Assembly: GCA_024663395.1 (NCBI GenBank)
Contig: JANFAH010000002.1
Location: forward strand, 744,001-808,000
Direction: 5' to 3'
Source: Pisolithus tinctorius
Taxonomy: Eukaryota > Basidiomycota > Agaricomycetes > Boletales > Pisolithaceae
DNA: 64,000 nt
Shown here: one piece after another, positions 20,565-33,630 of the stretch
How the letters are laid out: each line of letters begins with the position of its first letter
How positions within the stretch are numbered: position 1 is the first letter of the stretch
Translations under genes and position numbers: made by a program
The notes under the pieces: model-generated
Told to the model about the DNA's origin: nothing
Database searches by the model: none
What the model saw: the letters and a program-made list of their open reading frames with translations, nothing else

Positions 20565-22121
20565 ATGGTTAATACCTGAGCATCCATTTGCCAAGCAATA
20601 GCTTGAGCATCATCCTTACCCCCCAGCCCAATGACTCAGCCTGGCACTGATATTGTCAACAATTCCCTGCTTCCAAAGCTGACTCCATTAGGAAGTCAGT
20701 ACTCCACCCCAGTAGGCATGCCCATCAAAGGTAGCATCCAGAGCTATAGTGACATGACTAAAAATGGCTCTAGGAGCCCCAGTCTGGTGCATTGTGGTGT
20801 GGCTGTAGACACTCCTGGTTTGAGCCCTAGCTCACTGGTGTACCCCAGAGATGATATCATCCCAAAGGCCTCAAAGGCTAGATCTGTTAGAGTTCAGGTA
20901 CTGACTCACAGAGACAATGACATCTTACCCAATAATGTCCAATGTGAATCCATGTCTATGTTCCCAGCAAGCAAGACTGAGGCAGAATGAAGTGAATGGA
21001 CAAAAGTGGTGTGCAGATGATTGTGTGATCATTGCACCCAAAGCAAAGTAAGACCAGATGTCAGAAACATGATCAGACAGGCAGAACAATGAATGACCCC
21101 AGATGAATGAGCACAAATCCAGAGGAGGTCTTTGTCAGTGGCAAGAAGTGGTGCTGATGAGTCTACATTTGAGAGTGATCAATTGCCTAAAAAGAAAGAT
21201 CAGAAAGGGAAAGGCCCTGACCCTAGCATCAAAGGATGCCTAAGGCCATGGAACCTGTAAAGCAGATTAATCTGAAAAGGTTCATTGGACTTGCATTCAA
21301 ATGAATAGAGAAAGATGAAAAGCATTTGAAGAAAAATAAGAAGGCTTGACAAAAATTGGACTCTTCCAGTGATGAGGACTTTAGCTTGTCTGAGTCTGAA
21401 GACTCCACCAGTGAGAGCTCTAGTAATGATGGCTTGCCTTCTTCCAGCTCGAGTAGTGATATGTCAAACTTGTCAAGCTTGAGTGGTGATGACTTGTCCT
21501 TGATGAATAGCAATTCTTCATCTGACACAAGTGAATTGTATACAGGTCAATGGAGAAGACAAGGAAGATCCTGAGGCTGTAAAAGACAAAGCCAGGGACA
21601 CCATAAGTCAAAAAAGTGTACCAAGTCCCAAAAAAGGACAATGCTTAAGCCTATACTGCCAAACAAGTATGATGGGTCAGATGATGTCCACACTTTCCAG
21701 TGATTCATTACTGAAGGCACAGCCTATGTCATGGATGGCCAAGTTGAGCCCAAAAAAGTGCACCTTTATCCTGTTGCATTACCTGATGGGGAAGGCACAT
21801 GAGTTCTATGTGTGGGAAGTATCAGGAGATCCTTACAAGTGGAGACTTTCTGATTTCTTCATGCAACTATTCAATTACTGTTTCCCTATCAATTTCTGAA
21901 TGCAACAAAGGGAGAAATTACAATTGTGCTATCAAAATTCTAAGATGGTAAGGAGTTACCTGTATGAGCTCAACAAGCTGTGGAATATGATAGGAGAAAC
22001 AGACAAGTGTACCAAAGTCCATAAATTCTGGGCCAGTCTTTGAAAGGAACTGCAGAGAGACCTGTGGAAGGAGAAGTTGAACCTGGAAGTTTTGTCATTA
22101 AAGAAAAGCACTGCATCAGCT
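20565..22121 (+). pseudogene. Gypsy-A copy 1 gag, N-terminal part
   Basis: Begins MVNT and reads MTQPGTDIVNNS, PVGMPIKGSIQSYSDM, a Ser/Asp-rich block (SSSDEDFSLSESEDSTS, 21360-21530), then LSPKKCTFILLHYLMGKAHE, FYVWEVSGDPYKWRLSDFFM (capsid-like) and LNKLWNMIGETDKCTKVHKF. Several TGA stops and a frameshift near 21560 are present. It stops at the copia-like insertion. Confidence 0.7.
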
Positions 22122-22308
22122 TGAAGAAGTTTGTGGGGTTGCAGAGGGGAAACCCAGAGAGAAATCTGTAGGGAACCTCAGTAGTCTGTCAAGCTACTGA
22201 GGGACTAGGTAAATTTTACTAGAGTATGGGTGCGCTCTAACAGCTTATGTAAGCGACACAATCATGTGCCTAAGTCCAAGTAAGGACAGGGGTTGTTTCA
22301 CTCCAACA
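22122..22308 (-). repeat. 3' LTR of copia-like element, 187 bp
   Basis: Complete LTR, TGTTGGAGTG..TTCTTCA on the minus strand. It contains the short inverted repeat CCTCAGTAG..CTACTGAGG at 22176-22202. Confidence 0.8.
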
Positions 22309-24094
22309 CTCCCCCTGAAACGGCATGGGGTAAAACTAAATGGTAAATCATAATCCAAAGTATCAGAAATGAAATATACCAAATGTATAATCAAATGTGC
22401 AACGAAATATGTGAATTTTCTGGTGTGCGGCTGGACTTGTGTGCGTGTGATGTTGGCGCGTCATCTGATTATGTAATCGCGCTGCGTACGGTCGCGCATC
22501 GTCCTGTCGCGTCTTCCAGCCACTGCGCAAGCCTCGCGAGTGTGCTCGCTTGCTCGAATATATACCGTTTGGCCGTCCATGCATCCTTGGAGTTCCGAAG
22601 TCGACTCAGCGTGGTCCTGTGTGCCTCAAGGCATTTCACGAGGGCTTGGGTATGGTAACATGGATCCTGGGGGGGCGTCTTGCCTCGTTTCGACTCCACT
22701 GACCTCTCTAGGTACCATTTTGATGCGTCCGCGTCGACGTCTTGGCCTGTAGATTCCACGGAGGTGCTCCACATGCTCCGTAGGTGGTTTTGACGACATA
22801 GGTATGTTATCTTTGATGTCTGTGCTTCGGCAGTCAGGCTGACTAGCCTCTCCAGCGAGCAGCGCTTCCTCGGCTCGCTCCAAGTCGCCGTCATCGTCGT
22901 TTGCTATGCCAATATCGTCGCCTCGTTCGCCGTCACCTGGTTCGAGCGTCTTGCTCTCTATGCTCGCCGCAACGGGCGTGACTGTGCCTAACACCTCAAG
23001 CAGACTTTTGGTGCCTTCGGAAGTGGATGCTTGCCCCGGAACCTTGAACTTGATGCGTCCATGCCGACGTTTCGGTACAGAGGTCCTGTGGGCATGTTCC
23101 ACACATCCCACGGGTGGTATTGACGATGTAGGTACGTTTCTTGTGCTTGGCGACCAGTCTCTGTCGCAGTACTGAATGCTGCTCTCAGCTAGCATCCTTG
23201 TCTCGACTCTGAGTGAGTCAATGGCATTGTTGCTTGTTGCATCGTCTGCGCCGCTCTCGTCCTGCGTGCTCCCCTCGGCACTGGCCTCCCTTGGCCCTGA
23301 CTCTGTGTCCAGCAGGCATGCTCGTGCCTTAGCTGTCTTAGCGCTGGTAGGCCCTGTCTCCAGCCTCGTTGTGCTCCCTTTGACGTCTTCATTAATCTTC
23401 CAGCATGTCCTTGTGCCTTTGGGCACTCCTGGCTCCCTAGCTTCGTCATCAGGTAAGCTCTCGAGCATGTGCCAACCTTCGTAGGATTCTTGTGGTATTG
23501 CCGGTGCACAGTTGTGCTTGTTTCGCAGCGTCTTGACCTCTTGCACCTCGGTGGACCCCACTTTGTGCTGTTTAACAGCCATAGTGCCAATTCCTTCCTT
23601 CGGGCACTCCTCTGGTGTGTACTGACACCTACAGGTCTTGTTTGTTATTGCCAATGTGCAACCTTGCTCGACGCGCAGTCCTGTGCCTCCTGGTGCACTG
23701 CTGCGCAGCTCTGGTCTGTTGATGGTGTCTCCATAGGTGCACCAAGTCACAGCCATGGGTAGCAGTGTGTCCTCGACTCCGCGTGAGCCAGTGTTGTGAC
23801 CACTACTGCTGTCCTGGTCATTTTCGGCCTTGACTGGCTGTGCTCCCACTTTTGGTGCATCTTTCCCGTTCTTGACTGCTCTGCCGCTGACCCTTGACAC
23901 TTCCAGTATCTTCGTAATTTTGCGCTGATGGCTCTCGCTAGCAGCTGACTTGTTTGTGTGACCTCGAAGATCCTTTCCACTGGTGTTTTGGCCATTTGCA
24001 TAGCCGCTCGCATTACCATCACACTCCCCTTCGAGCGGTACTTGTCCCTTCTCAGTTGGTGACTCCAGTATGTAGTTTGTCATAGGGGGTTTAG

Positions 24095-24383
24095 TGTAAG
24101 GACTCGGTCCGACGCTGTCGACCGTTTGTTCAGATGGTGAATTCTCTATGACAGTCTTACTTATCATCTCATTTGTTTCTTGATCCTACTTTACCTGTAG
24201 CAGTACTCTGACATATTTCGTGCCTGCTCTCTAACCTATAAAATGGCCTATGTAGTGTACTGTACAGAGACTCTCTTTTCTACCTCAAATCAAACAGACC
24301 TTTCACTCTGGAAATGAGTAGTATTTAAGAAGAATCCTGGTGTGGTGTTGTTGCAAGTCTTATAACTTTGCATCGCCATTACA
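24095..24383 (+). repeat. 5' LTR of gypsy-A copy 2
   Basis: TGTAAGGACTCGG..CATTACA, 289 bp, with a CTATAAAATGG TATA-type box near 24238. Differs from the 3' LTR at only a handful of positions. Confidence 0.9.
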
Positions 24384-24517
24384 TATTTTTTCCTGTCCCA
24401 AACGGTCAAAAGAAAACTCGAACTCTAAACAAACCCCTTCGATACCTTCTCAACCATCCACAGGCTGATCCCCTGTCGACACTCAAGTAAGTATCCGAAA
24501 ACACTTAACAAAAAGAA

Positions 24518-26710
24518 ATGGTTAATACCCATTCTACTGCATGCCGAGGTACCCGCGCTCGAGCTTCATCCCTACCCCAAAGCCCAATGACTCAGCCTGG
24601 CACTGAGATCATTGGTGTGTCCCTGCTCAGGAGTCAGTACTCTACCCCAATTGAAAAACCTGCCACTAGTAACATCCGGAGTTATAGCGATGTGGTAAGG
24701 TCTGGCTCGAGGAGCCCTAGTCCAGTGCCCCAAGGTGCTACCGTTGACATTCCTGGCTTGAGGACTAGCTCACCGGTGTATCCTGGTGACATTGGAGTCC
24801 CGGAGGCCTCACAGGCTCGTACTGTTAGAGTCCTAGTAGCAACTCATAGTATGAATGATGCCTTACCTGATAATGTCCACTGCAACTCTTTATCCATTTT
24901 CCCAACGAGTGATATGGAAGCAGAGCAGAACGACTGGACAGAGGTGGTGTGTAAAAGGTCGCATGAGTGACGAGCCCACAGCATGTTAAGGCCAGACCAG
25001 ACAAATGCCGTCCGAAGGGTGGAACGGCAACTGACCCTGGATGAACGAGAGAAAATCCAGAGGAGGTCGTTGTCGATGATGAGGGATAACCCTGAAGTGA
25101 CCTCGTCAGAAAGTGATGAGCCCTCTGCTAAGGGTGAATGTAAGGGAAAGGGACCTGATCCTAGGAATTGGGGGAACCTGAAACTTAGTGAGAATGAGAT
25201 AAATCCAGACGCGCAACGCGCAGCCCTTGCATCATGGAACACTGCTAATAGATTGGCGAATGAAAGTGATGAAAACCAGCCCGGACCGTCAAAGGGGAAC
25301 GATCCAGAAAGCACTGCACAACCCACTGAGGATGAACTCCTGGAACCGCATGGTGGGGGAGATGAGTGGACCCCTAAGAGGAGTAAGTCAAAGTGTTTGA
25401 AGAAAAACAAGAAGAAGGTGACTAAACCTTCAAGGGAACCCCCAAACCCGATAAAGGAGATGGTCGATAAAGTTGTCCATCAAGATCACAAAAGATGCGA
25501 ACGGCAGAAAATGCTGAGAGCTATGGAACCTGTAAAACAGATCAATCCAAAAAGCTACATTGGACTCGCCTTTAAGCGCCTTGAAAAGGATGAGAAGCAC
25601 TCCAAAAGATCCAAAAATAAAAGGAAGGCGAAGCACACCTCAGATTTGTCAAGTGACGATGATAACAGCTTGTCCAAGTCTGCATCTACCACGAGCGAGA
25701 GCTCGAATGACGACTCCATATCGTCAAACTCCAGTAGTGATCCATCCAGCTATTCTGGCACGAGTGATGATGATTCTTCTTCGACAACCAGCAAATCATC
25801 GTTAAGTTTGGGTGGGTTGTCAAGCGGCTCGAGCTACTGACGTGGTAGATCCCAATGCTGCAAGAGTGGTAAGGGAAAGAAACGCAAATCCAAGAAGCAT
25901 TCGAAATCTCATTGCAGGACGACTCTTAAGCCCATCCCACCAAATAAATATGACGGATCTGACAATGTCCATGCCTTTCAATGGTTTGTGACCGAAGGGG
26001 TCATGTACGTTACAGATGGCCAAGTCGAGCCTAAGAAATGCGTGTTCATCCTATCCCACTACCTAATGGGCAAAGCACATGAGTTTTATGTGTGGGAAGT
26101 CTTGGGAGACCCTTACAAGTGGAGGCTCTCAGATTTCTTTATGCAACTATTCAACTATTGTTTCCCCATTGATTTCCGAATGTGGCAAAGAGAGAAACTG
26201 CAATCATGTTATCAGAATTCTAAGACGGTAAAGAACTACTTGTACGAGCTCAATGAGCTATGGAACATGATCGGGGAGACCGATGAACGCACAAAGGTCC
26301 ACAAGTTTTGGTCGGGGCTCCGAAAGGAGCTCCAATGAGACCTATGGAAAGAAAAATTGAATCCAGAGATCTCATCACTAAAGAAGATCTCAGCATCTGC
26401 AGAGATCCTTGAAATCGCCCAAACTGTCGCTGGTGACTATACTCACAGGTCTAAACAACGAAGGAGTAAACACTGGGCAGTGGGAAGCGCTGCAGCAGCA
26501 CCAGAGAGTCCCGAACCTCAAAGGTCGGGACACAAGCGAAGACGTGAAAGGAAGAGGAAGTTTAAAGGCGAAGGCTATCAAAAGGAAGCCGCTACGCCCG
26601 ATAATCACAACCTGGGAGGAAAGCGCACCAGACAGCAGGATAAATGGAAGTGTGATACTCCTAAACTGAGCAAAGAAGAGCAGGAATGCCACAAGGTGGA
26701 GGGCCTATGA
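24518..26710 (+). pseudogene. Gypsy-A copy 2 gag
   Basis: One reading frame from MVNTHSTACRGTRARASS to 26710, broken by TGA at 24968, 25838 and 26336. Domains: N-terminal Ser/Pro-rich part; charged linker (RQLTLDEREKIQRRS, KKNKKKVTKPS); Ser/Asp-rich low-complexity block (25640-25835); capsid-like helical segment (KKCVFILSHYLMGKAHEFYV, PYKWRLSDFFMQLFNYCFP, LYELNELWNMIGETDERTK); and basic C-terminus. The CCHC zinc knuckle found in copies 1 and 3 is missing because of a 202-bp deletion at about 26698-26705. Confidence 0.85.
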
Positions 26711-29700
26711 TCCAAGAAGATGATGGTGTACCTGACGATGACCTCCCAGACCTGGAGAGTGTCTCTGATGACGAAGACTACAGGGCTAGCGGTGGTATCA
26801 CTTCTGAAGAGGAAGACCCGAATGAAGGAATATGTATCTATGCCTATAGGAGCGACCAGGTCCATGGAACCTGGTGGGCAGGTACGAAATTAGGGCACCC
26901 CTTGGAGGACAGGGCCATGAAATGACTATCTGGGATCTGCTACCCTGGTGATGACCCAAACTTGTTGCGCACTTACATGGACTCCTGATTCCTGGTCTAT
27001 GATCTGATGGATGGCCGACACATGATTGTGGAAAGTGAATGAGATTTATTAGGCCCAGGAGACAAGATTACAGTTGAAACACACCTGCTAATGAACCCCG
27101 CTTTCCGACTTGATAGTTGGTACTGGTATTGAAAGGGAGAATGTGCTGGTATCCCCAAGGCAGAGCTGAGACGCCAAGAACGCATGCGGACCTGGAGGTC
27201 AAACTCCATGGGATGTCCCATTGAGGACCAAATCATCGCTAAGCTTGAGGAACATAGCCTCCAAATCCTAGAAGGGGGAAACTTGGGGCGGTTTGCATGT
27301 GTTAGGGAAGATAAGATGACCATAAACGTACTTGACTATCACCTGGCAGTCTGCCTGGTCCTCCCGCTGGAGAGGGTGCCTAGGCCAGACTTTGACATCG
27401 TGCATTGGCATGCTAAGAGGTTGTTTCATGCGTGTGTAGCTTTAACGAGCTGTGACCCTCTGGAGGATGATGACTCAGGAATCTGCGCACTATTCAAGGG
27501 CGATGGAAATGATGAGACCCATGAGATCGTAGATCAGTTGGAAGATGCACCGTGCGACATGATCCAGTTGAATGGTGTTAAGGTCTGCGATGAGGACAAG
27601 CTAACCCTACAGAGAAATTCCTCGATCGCCAAAGACTTCACACGATGTGAGTCAAAGTGTGGAATGCTGGTGAAAACCAACCAAAACCAACACAAAAGAC
27701 AAATGTAGAGTGAGTGGTGGTGTACCTCCATGGAACCTGGAGGGCAGAAACCTGAATGTGGGGGGGGAACTTCAAGGAGAGGTGCTCCTGGCACAAGTCG
27801 TCGACGAGTTACGCAGGAGAAGATGAATGAGTGATGATTGGATGGGGGATGCTGAACAGAGTGAAGGTGTTCAGCCGAAAGGTACTTCAAGTAATGGACT
27901 TCAATAAAACGTGCTCCTTGCACAAGTCGATGACGAGTTATGCAGGAGTGGGAGGATGACTAAGCAAGACTTGCTGACTAAGTGTGGATGGAGCTTCAGA
28001 TAATGAATGGTGGTAGATAGACTCTTCCGAATGAGCCTCAACTACCAATGATACAAATGGAGACAGATAGACTCCTTCATGGAGCCTCAACTGTCGACGA
28101 TGAGATAGGCACTGAACTGATTGCTGGACTGCTTCTGAATTGCTTCTTGATTGATTGTGTGTAGCTAAGTACATGGGGGTTTATATACTGTGGGGGGAGC
28201 ACAGCTTGTGACAAACAAGGCACAAACACTTGGTAAGTAATGAGTAAGGACTGAGTAATCATGATGAGTAAGCAAGAAATGATAAGCAAGCAAGCAAAGA
28301 AGATTGGTAAGTATTGGCAATAAACAAGTCAGGGATAGTCAAAATGTCACAGAATGAGTCAAATAGAATCAGAAACTGAGTAAGCGCACTGATATCACAT
28401 TAGGGGGTGGCGATGCAAGTTAGATCTCGGTGGAGACATCTCTAGATCCAAAGACAGCATGACAGATGGACGGTGTTTCCAGATAGGGAAGTATTAATTC
28501 CAGAATTGAAGGGCATGAGTCAGGTGTCAAAGGGGGCTAGAGCATTGGGGGTCTGTGGGGCAATGAGAGCATACGTGATCACGTCTCCCACCCTTCCATC
28601 CTCTCAGTGAAGTTAACAAAAACTTCATGAATGGGGTTCTGACGGAGGAGGAGGAGAAGGGGGGACGTCTTCTGCTGGATCTTGCAGTAAGAAGGCAAGA
28701 TGCATGTCATACTTGTCATGAATGCGATCAGGGAGGCTGGAGGACAGTAGACTATACTGCAGCTGTTGCAATGCGGGAAGAATGATGGACGAGACTGGAA
28801 TAAAGACGGTGCAGGGAGCAGGGAGGAACGATCCATATGCTTCATCAACTGGGGAGACTGAAACAACCACATAAGACCTTTCTAACCAAGTGACAGACCT
28901 GAGGTGACCAAAGAACGTCCTTCTGGAAGTTATACTGACAAAGAGAACACGCTGACCAAGCTGCATGGGATGAGATGGGGGTGACAACGACGGGATGAAC
29001 CAGGGGGCTTCAGGACAGAAGCTGGTGGGAATGCCTGGCAGATATATGTAGCCACTGTCTCTGGAAAATGAGACAAGCGAGATGATCAACAAAGAGGTGG
29101 CCATGATTGATGGACTTAGCAAAATGAGCATCTGATGGATGGAGTGCTGTAGAAACACGCAGGGTGCGAGGATCCTCTCCAAATTTGGAAGGAAGAATCG
29201 TGGGGCTGAGCACTTTAAGCGAGTGTGGGAATGGAGTCGATATCTTTGGAAACGGTGGAGATACGACGAAAACCGGAATGCCATACATGGGTGCTAAAAA
29301 CTTTTAATGCGTGCTGAACTCGCTTCCTCTTTTCTCTTTAGCACTGACAACTTGTTCTTGTGCGAAGGATGACTGTTCACATCCAACAGTCTTTCTACGC
29401 ATGAGGCCTTTAGTCTTCATCTGCATGCTTGGGCATTGTGCACAACTCGTCAACGAGTTAGGCAGAGTCAGCTGTAACCATGTCCACAACACCTTTGGTG
29501 TGTGACAGCGAAAGATACCTAAGCCCCTGGTGGTCGTTGTGCATGTAAATGGCCATCCCGTGCACGTGCTGATCGATACAGGATCGCTGGCTGACTTCAT
29601 GTCAGTGATGCTCGCAGAGCAATTGAAAGTGAAACGTATCTTGCTTGAAAAACCACTCACCATTCAGCGTGCTGTTCAGGGCTCGTGATCTAAGGTGAAT

Positions 29701-32700
29701 TTCAGCACTAAGGCCTGCTTTCAATACCAGGGGATTGACTGCGAATGGTACTTTGATGTCATGAACTTGCAGAATTACGACCTGATCTTAGGGACACCAT
29801 TCCTCTATCAGCACAAAGTGATGGTAGGATTACACTCACCTAGAGTTGTTGTAGGAAGTGTTACGCCCACCGAAATGAAAGGAGCGCAGGTCTCAACCCT
29901 GGAATCACGCGCAATGGACATTTACCATGAGAACCTTGAGAAGGCAAGGAAGTACTTACAGGAATTAGCAAAGCCTCTATGCTCCCAAGTAGGAGCGACA
30001 GCCCTTCCCCCATTCCGAGCCATAAATCATGAGATCCCACTGATAGATGAAAGGAAAATATATCCTTGGCAGCCATCTAGATGTCCAGAGGCGTTAAGAC
30101 CTCTTTGGGCAGAAAAGAAAAACGCTTACTTGAAAACCGGCCACTGGGAACTAACTGCGGCAAGGAACACTTGCCCAATGTTGCTAATACCAAAGGCAGG
30201 GAACCCTCCGTGACTCCGTGTGGTGGTCGACCTGTGCAAGCGAAACAAGAGTACGCACAAGTTATCGTCACCAATGCCCGATATGGATGGTATCCTACGG
30301 CGAGTGGCCAAGAGGCCATATAGGTTGATCATTGACAGAGCAGATGCATACGAACAAATTCGGGTGATCCCCGAGCATGTCGAAAGGATGGCCATTACGA
30401 CCCCAGACAGAAATATGGTCAGTCTGGTAGTCCAGCAAGGCGACTGCAATGCTCCAGCGATGTACCAAGCCCTAATGAACCACATTTTTGGGGAATATGT
30501 TGGAATGTTCATGGACGTATACTTGGATGATATAATCATCTACTCTGAGACCCTGGAGGATCACATTAGACATGTCAAACTTGTGCTTGAAATCCTCACA
30601 TGGGAGAAACTTTACCTGAGCAAGAAGAAACTTCGTTTCTTGTGTGATGAAGTGAAGATCCTGGGTTGCATCATCACTGATGATGGAATAAAAATGGATC
30701 CTGAAAAGGTCAATCGGATCCTCAACTGGAAAGTCCCCACCAACTGGACGTTATGCAAAGGATTTATTGGGTCAGTAGGCTACCTGGCAGACAACATCTA
30801 CAAAGTCTGCATACCTTTGGGCGTGCTAGCAGAAGCAAGCGCTGAAACTCATCCCTTCCAGTGGACATTTACTGAGCAGTGAGCATTCGAAACGGTGAAA
30901 CAATACGTTGCCACCTGTGCAAGTCACAGCCGCATTCCCTTGGAGTATGGACCCAACCACGAACCCATCTGGGTTATGACCGATGCCTGCGGAAATGGAA
31001 TAGGCGGAGTGATTGCACAGGGGAAGGACTGGAAGTCCACGAAGATAGCTGCTTTTTACTCTGCGAAGATGTTGTCAGCTCAATGTAACTACCCCATTCA
31101 TGAGCAAGAGCTCCTCGCAGGGGTGGAAACGATGTTGAGGCACCGGGATATACTGCAAGGCGCTCACTTCACATGGGTTACCGACCATAAGAGTCTGACG
31201 TACTTGCTGGAACAGAAAGACCTGTCTGGGAGACAGGCATGCTGGTTAGAGAAACTGGCCGAGTTTGACTTTGATATCAAACACGTACCTGGTGTTGATA
31301 ACATACTCCCGGATGCTCTCTCTCAGATGTATGAATTTGATGCGCCAGGGACTATCCGTGCACCCAGCAAATATCTGCATCATGACCTAGAGATTGAGGA
31401 GTCTGCCAATATGGAGGAACATCAGCCAATCATCAGCGCACCTTTGTATGTTGGTGTCGAAGCGATGGCGATGTCCACCAGGTCCCAAGCACAGGCAACA
31501 GTGAAACAACTGGAAGACACTTCGCCAAGTGACTCCCTCAAAGTGCCCAAAGCAGTGGAACCATCCTCTGTGCGCCAATTGTGACTAGTGCTGAAACCTC
31601 CGGCGATGCCCTCTCCAACGAGTGGTGAGCAGCGACCTATGGAGAGGGAGCCGCCTGCTGCCATGAGCAGTGCAGATGACACACACGAACGTACGGAGGA
31701 CGCACCTACTCAGCCTGCTACCAAGAGAGTGACCGCATGCCATCATCGCCCTCCAACACCGCCCGCAGAGACTGGCCAGCCTGAAACAGGCATCGAATTT
31801 GCTAGGAGAATGAAGAATCGCTTTGTTCTTCTTGGCCCAGGCGAACGAAGGAAGGGGGATGAGGACAGTGAACATCCCCCACCTAAGGACACACATGCTG
31901 TAAACACGATGCATGACATGCGGATTCCTATGCCGGACACGGGGCGACTCATGTCAGAAGGTGACATAATGAGTGCACCGACGACTAGGGTACCATTGGT
32001 TGTATACCCAGGAAGTGAAGGGATACTCAAAGCAGCTAAGCACAAGTATGATAGGGACCTGTTCTTCAAATGGATCATCGAGGACCCACAGGCTTTCAAG
32101 AACTTCAACATCACACCTGACAGATTCATCAGTCTGAAACTCCCAGATCACACCATGTTCTGCGTACCTGATATTGAGGTAGATGGCAAACGACTTAGGG
32201 AGGTCATCATCAACCATGCCCACTCCTTGCTCACCCACCTAGGCGCCAGAAAGATGGTGTCATATATTCGTGAATTCCTGTGGTGGGATTCGATGGTGAA
32301 AGATATCACCACATACTGCACATCATGTCAGACCTGCCAATGAAGCAAACCACTGACCCACAAACCATTTGGACTGCTAAACCCACTCTCTGTACCATCC
32401 AGACCTTGGGAATCGATTGGAGTAGACTTTGTGGGACCGCTCCCAGAGTCCAAAGACCGTGACAGTGAGTATGACTTGATAATGGTGATTATCGATTTGC
32501 TAACTTCCATGGTGCACATCGTACTGAGCCGAACAACCTATACTGCTCGTGAAGTAGCAGAATTACTGTTTGCTGAGGTGTATAAACACCACAGCTTACC
32601 TCGAGCGATCATTAGCGACCGCAACGTCCTGTTCACTAGTACCTTCTGGAAATGCCTAAATGAGCTAATTGGGATTAAGCAGAAAATGTCAAGTGTGTAC

Positions 32701-33606
32701 CACCCAGAAACAGATGGCACTACGGAACACGCCAACCGAACCATTGCCCAGATGCTGAGATGCTGCATCGGGCCGAATCAAAAGGACTGGGTGTCACGAC
32801 TACCTGCCATCGAGTTCACAATCAATAATGCGATGTCAGAGTCAACTGGTTATGCACCATTCTTCCTGAATACTGGATGGATGCTGCGATGGATGATTTG
32901 GGACTCCCCGACAAGAGATGAGTACCCAAGTGTGAGAGCGTTTGCCAATAAAATGAAACTTACTCTGTTGGATGCCCATGACGCAATCCTAAAAGCACGA
33001 TTGAAACAGGTGGTTGGTGCTAATAAAAAGCGCCGAGTGTGCTCATTTGTTATGGGTGACCTCGTGTACATCTCCACCAAGAATATTAGCTTGTCAAGGG
33101 GGACATCGCGAAAGCTTGTACCGAAATTCATTGGACCATACCGCATTTCAGACGACTTTGGGAATAATTCTTATCGCATTGAATTACCTGATAACCTAAA
33201 GCAAAGAGGTATTCACGATGTGTTTCATTCATCATTGTTAAGGGTGCACATACCTAACGACGATAGAAAGTTCCCTGGATGGAAAGACGATCAGATTCTG
33301 GAACTCGGAGGGACAAACCGAGCATGGGCTGTCGATCAGATAATTAGCCATCGTGGCAGTTGATCAGACGCGAAGTTCGAAGTGAAGTGGACAGCTGGAG
33401 ATTGAATGTGGTTACCCTATGACGAGGTCACACACCTGAAAGCGCTTACCGATTATTTCAAGGCCATTGGGGTTGATGGGATTGAAAATTTAAGGGACGA
33501 GAGCGATGGGAGCTCATCGGACGACGACTCCCAGGTGTTCGTAGGACACTTGACACCGCATATCTGCGGGGCCCATTTAAATTGCTCATGTCCCAACTGG
33601 AGGTCC
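26711..33606 (+). pseudogene. Gypsy-A copy 2 pol (protease, RT, RNase H, integrase, chromo-like end)
   Basis: After a linker (PDLESVSDDEDYRAS) the frame is split by the insertion at 27646-29507. It then runs in one frame to the end, interrupted only by TGA at 29686, 30211, 30880, 31582, 32341, 33361 and 33403. Protease: HVLIDTGSLADFMSV (Asp intact, 29563-29607). RT: SLVVQQGDCNAPAMYQALMN and YLDDIIIYS (30523-30549). RNase H: MTDACGNGIGGVIAQG, YPIHEQELLAGVETM and WVTDHKSLTYLL. Integrase: HLGARKMVSYIREFLWWDSM, YCTSCQTCQ, VDFVGPLPESKD, AIISDRNVLFTSTFWK and YHPETDGTTEHANRTIAQML. Chromo-like end: AVDQIISHRGS, KFEVKWTAGD and PYDEVTHLKALTDYF. Confidence 0.9.
27646..29507 (-). mobile_element. Unclassified insertion inside gypsy-A copy 2 pol
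   Basis: 1.86 kb that interrupts ..KDFT / PKPLVVVVHVNG; copies 1 and 3 have no such sequence here. Edges TGTGAGTC and GTGTGACA (TG..CA) with flanking ACGA/GCGA that differ at one base. No LTR pair found. A 28-bp word (CACAAGTCGTCGACGAGTTACG type) occurs at about 27792, 27917 and, diverged, 29439. A minus-strand open frame (29284-28625, 219 codons, starting MAFRFSSYLHRFQRYRL) and an overlapping one have no recognisable domain. Type unknown. Confidence 0.45.
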
Positions 33607-33630
33607 CCATCCACTCACCTACACCCCACT

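Noticed and set aside
22626..24167. Minus-strand protein starting inside 24095-24167
   Set aside because: The first 24 or so residues come from the LTR of gypsy-A copy 2; the true upstream exon sequence lies beyond the insertions at 35468 and 43919.
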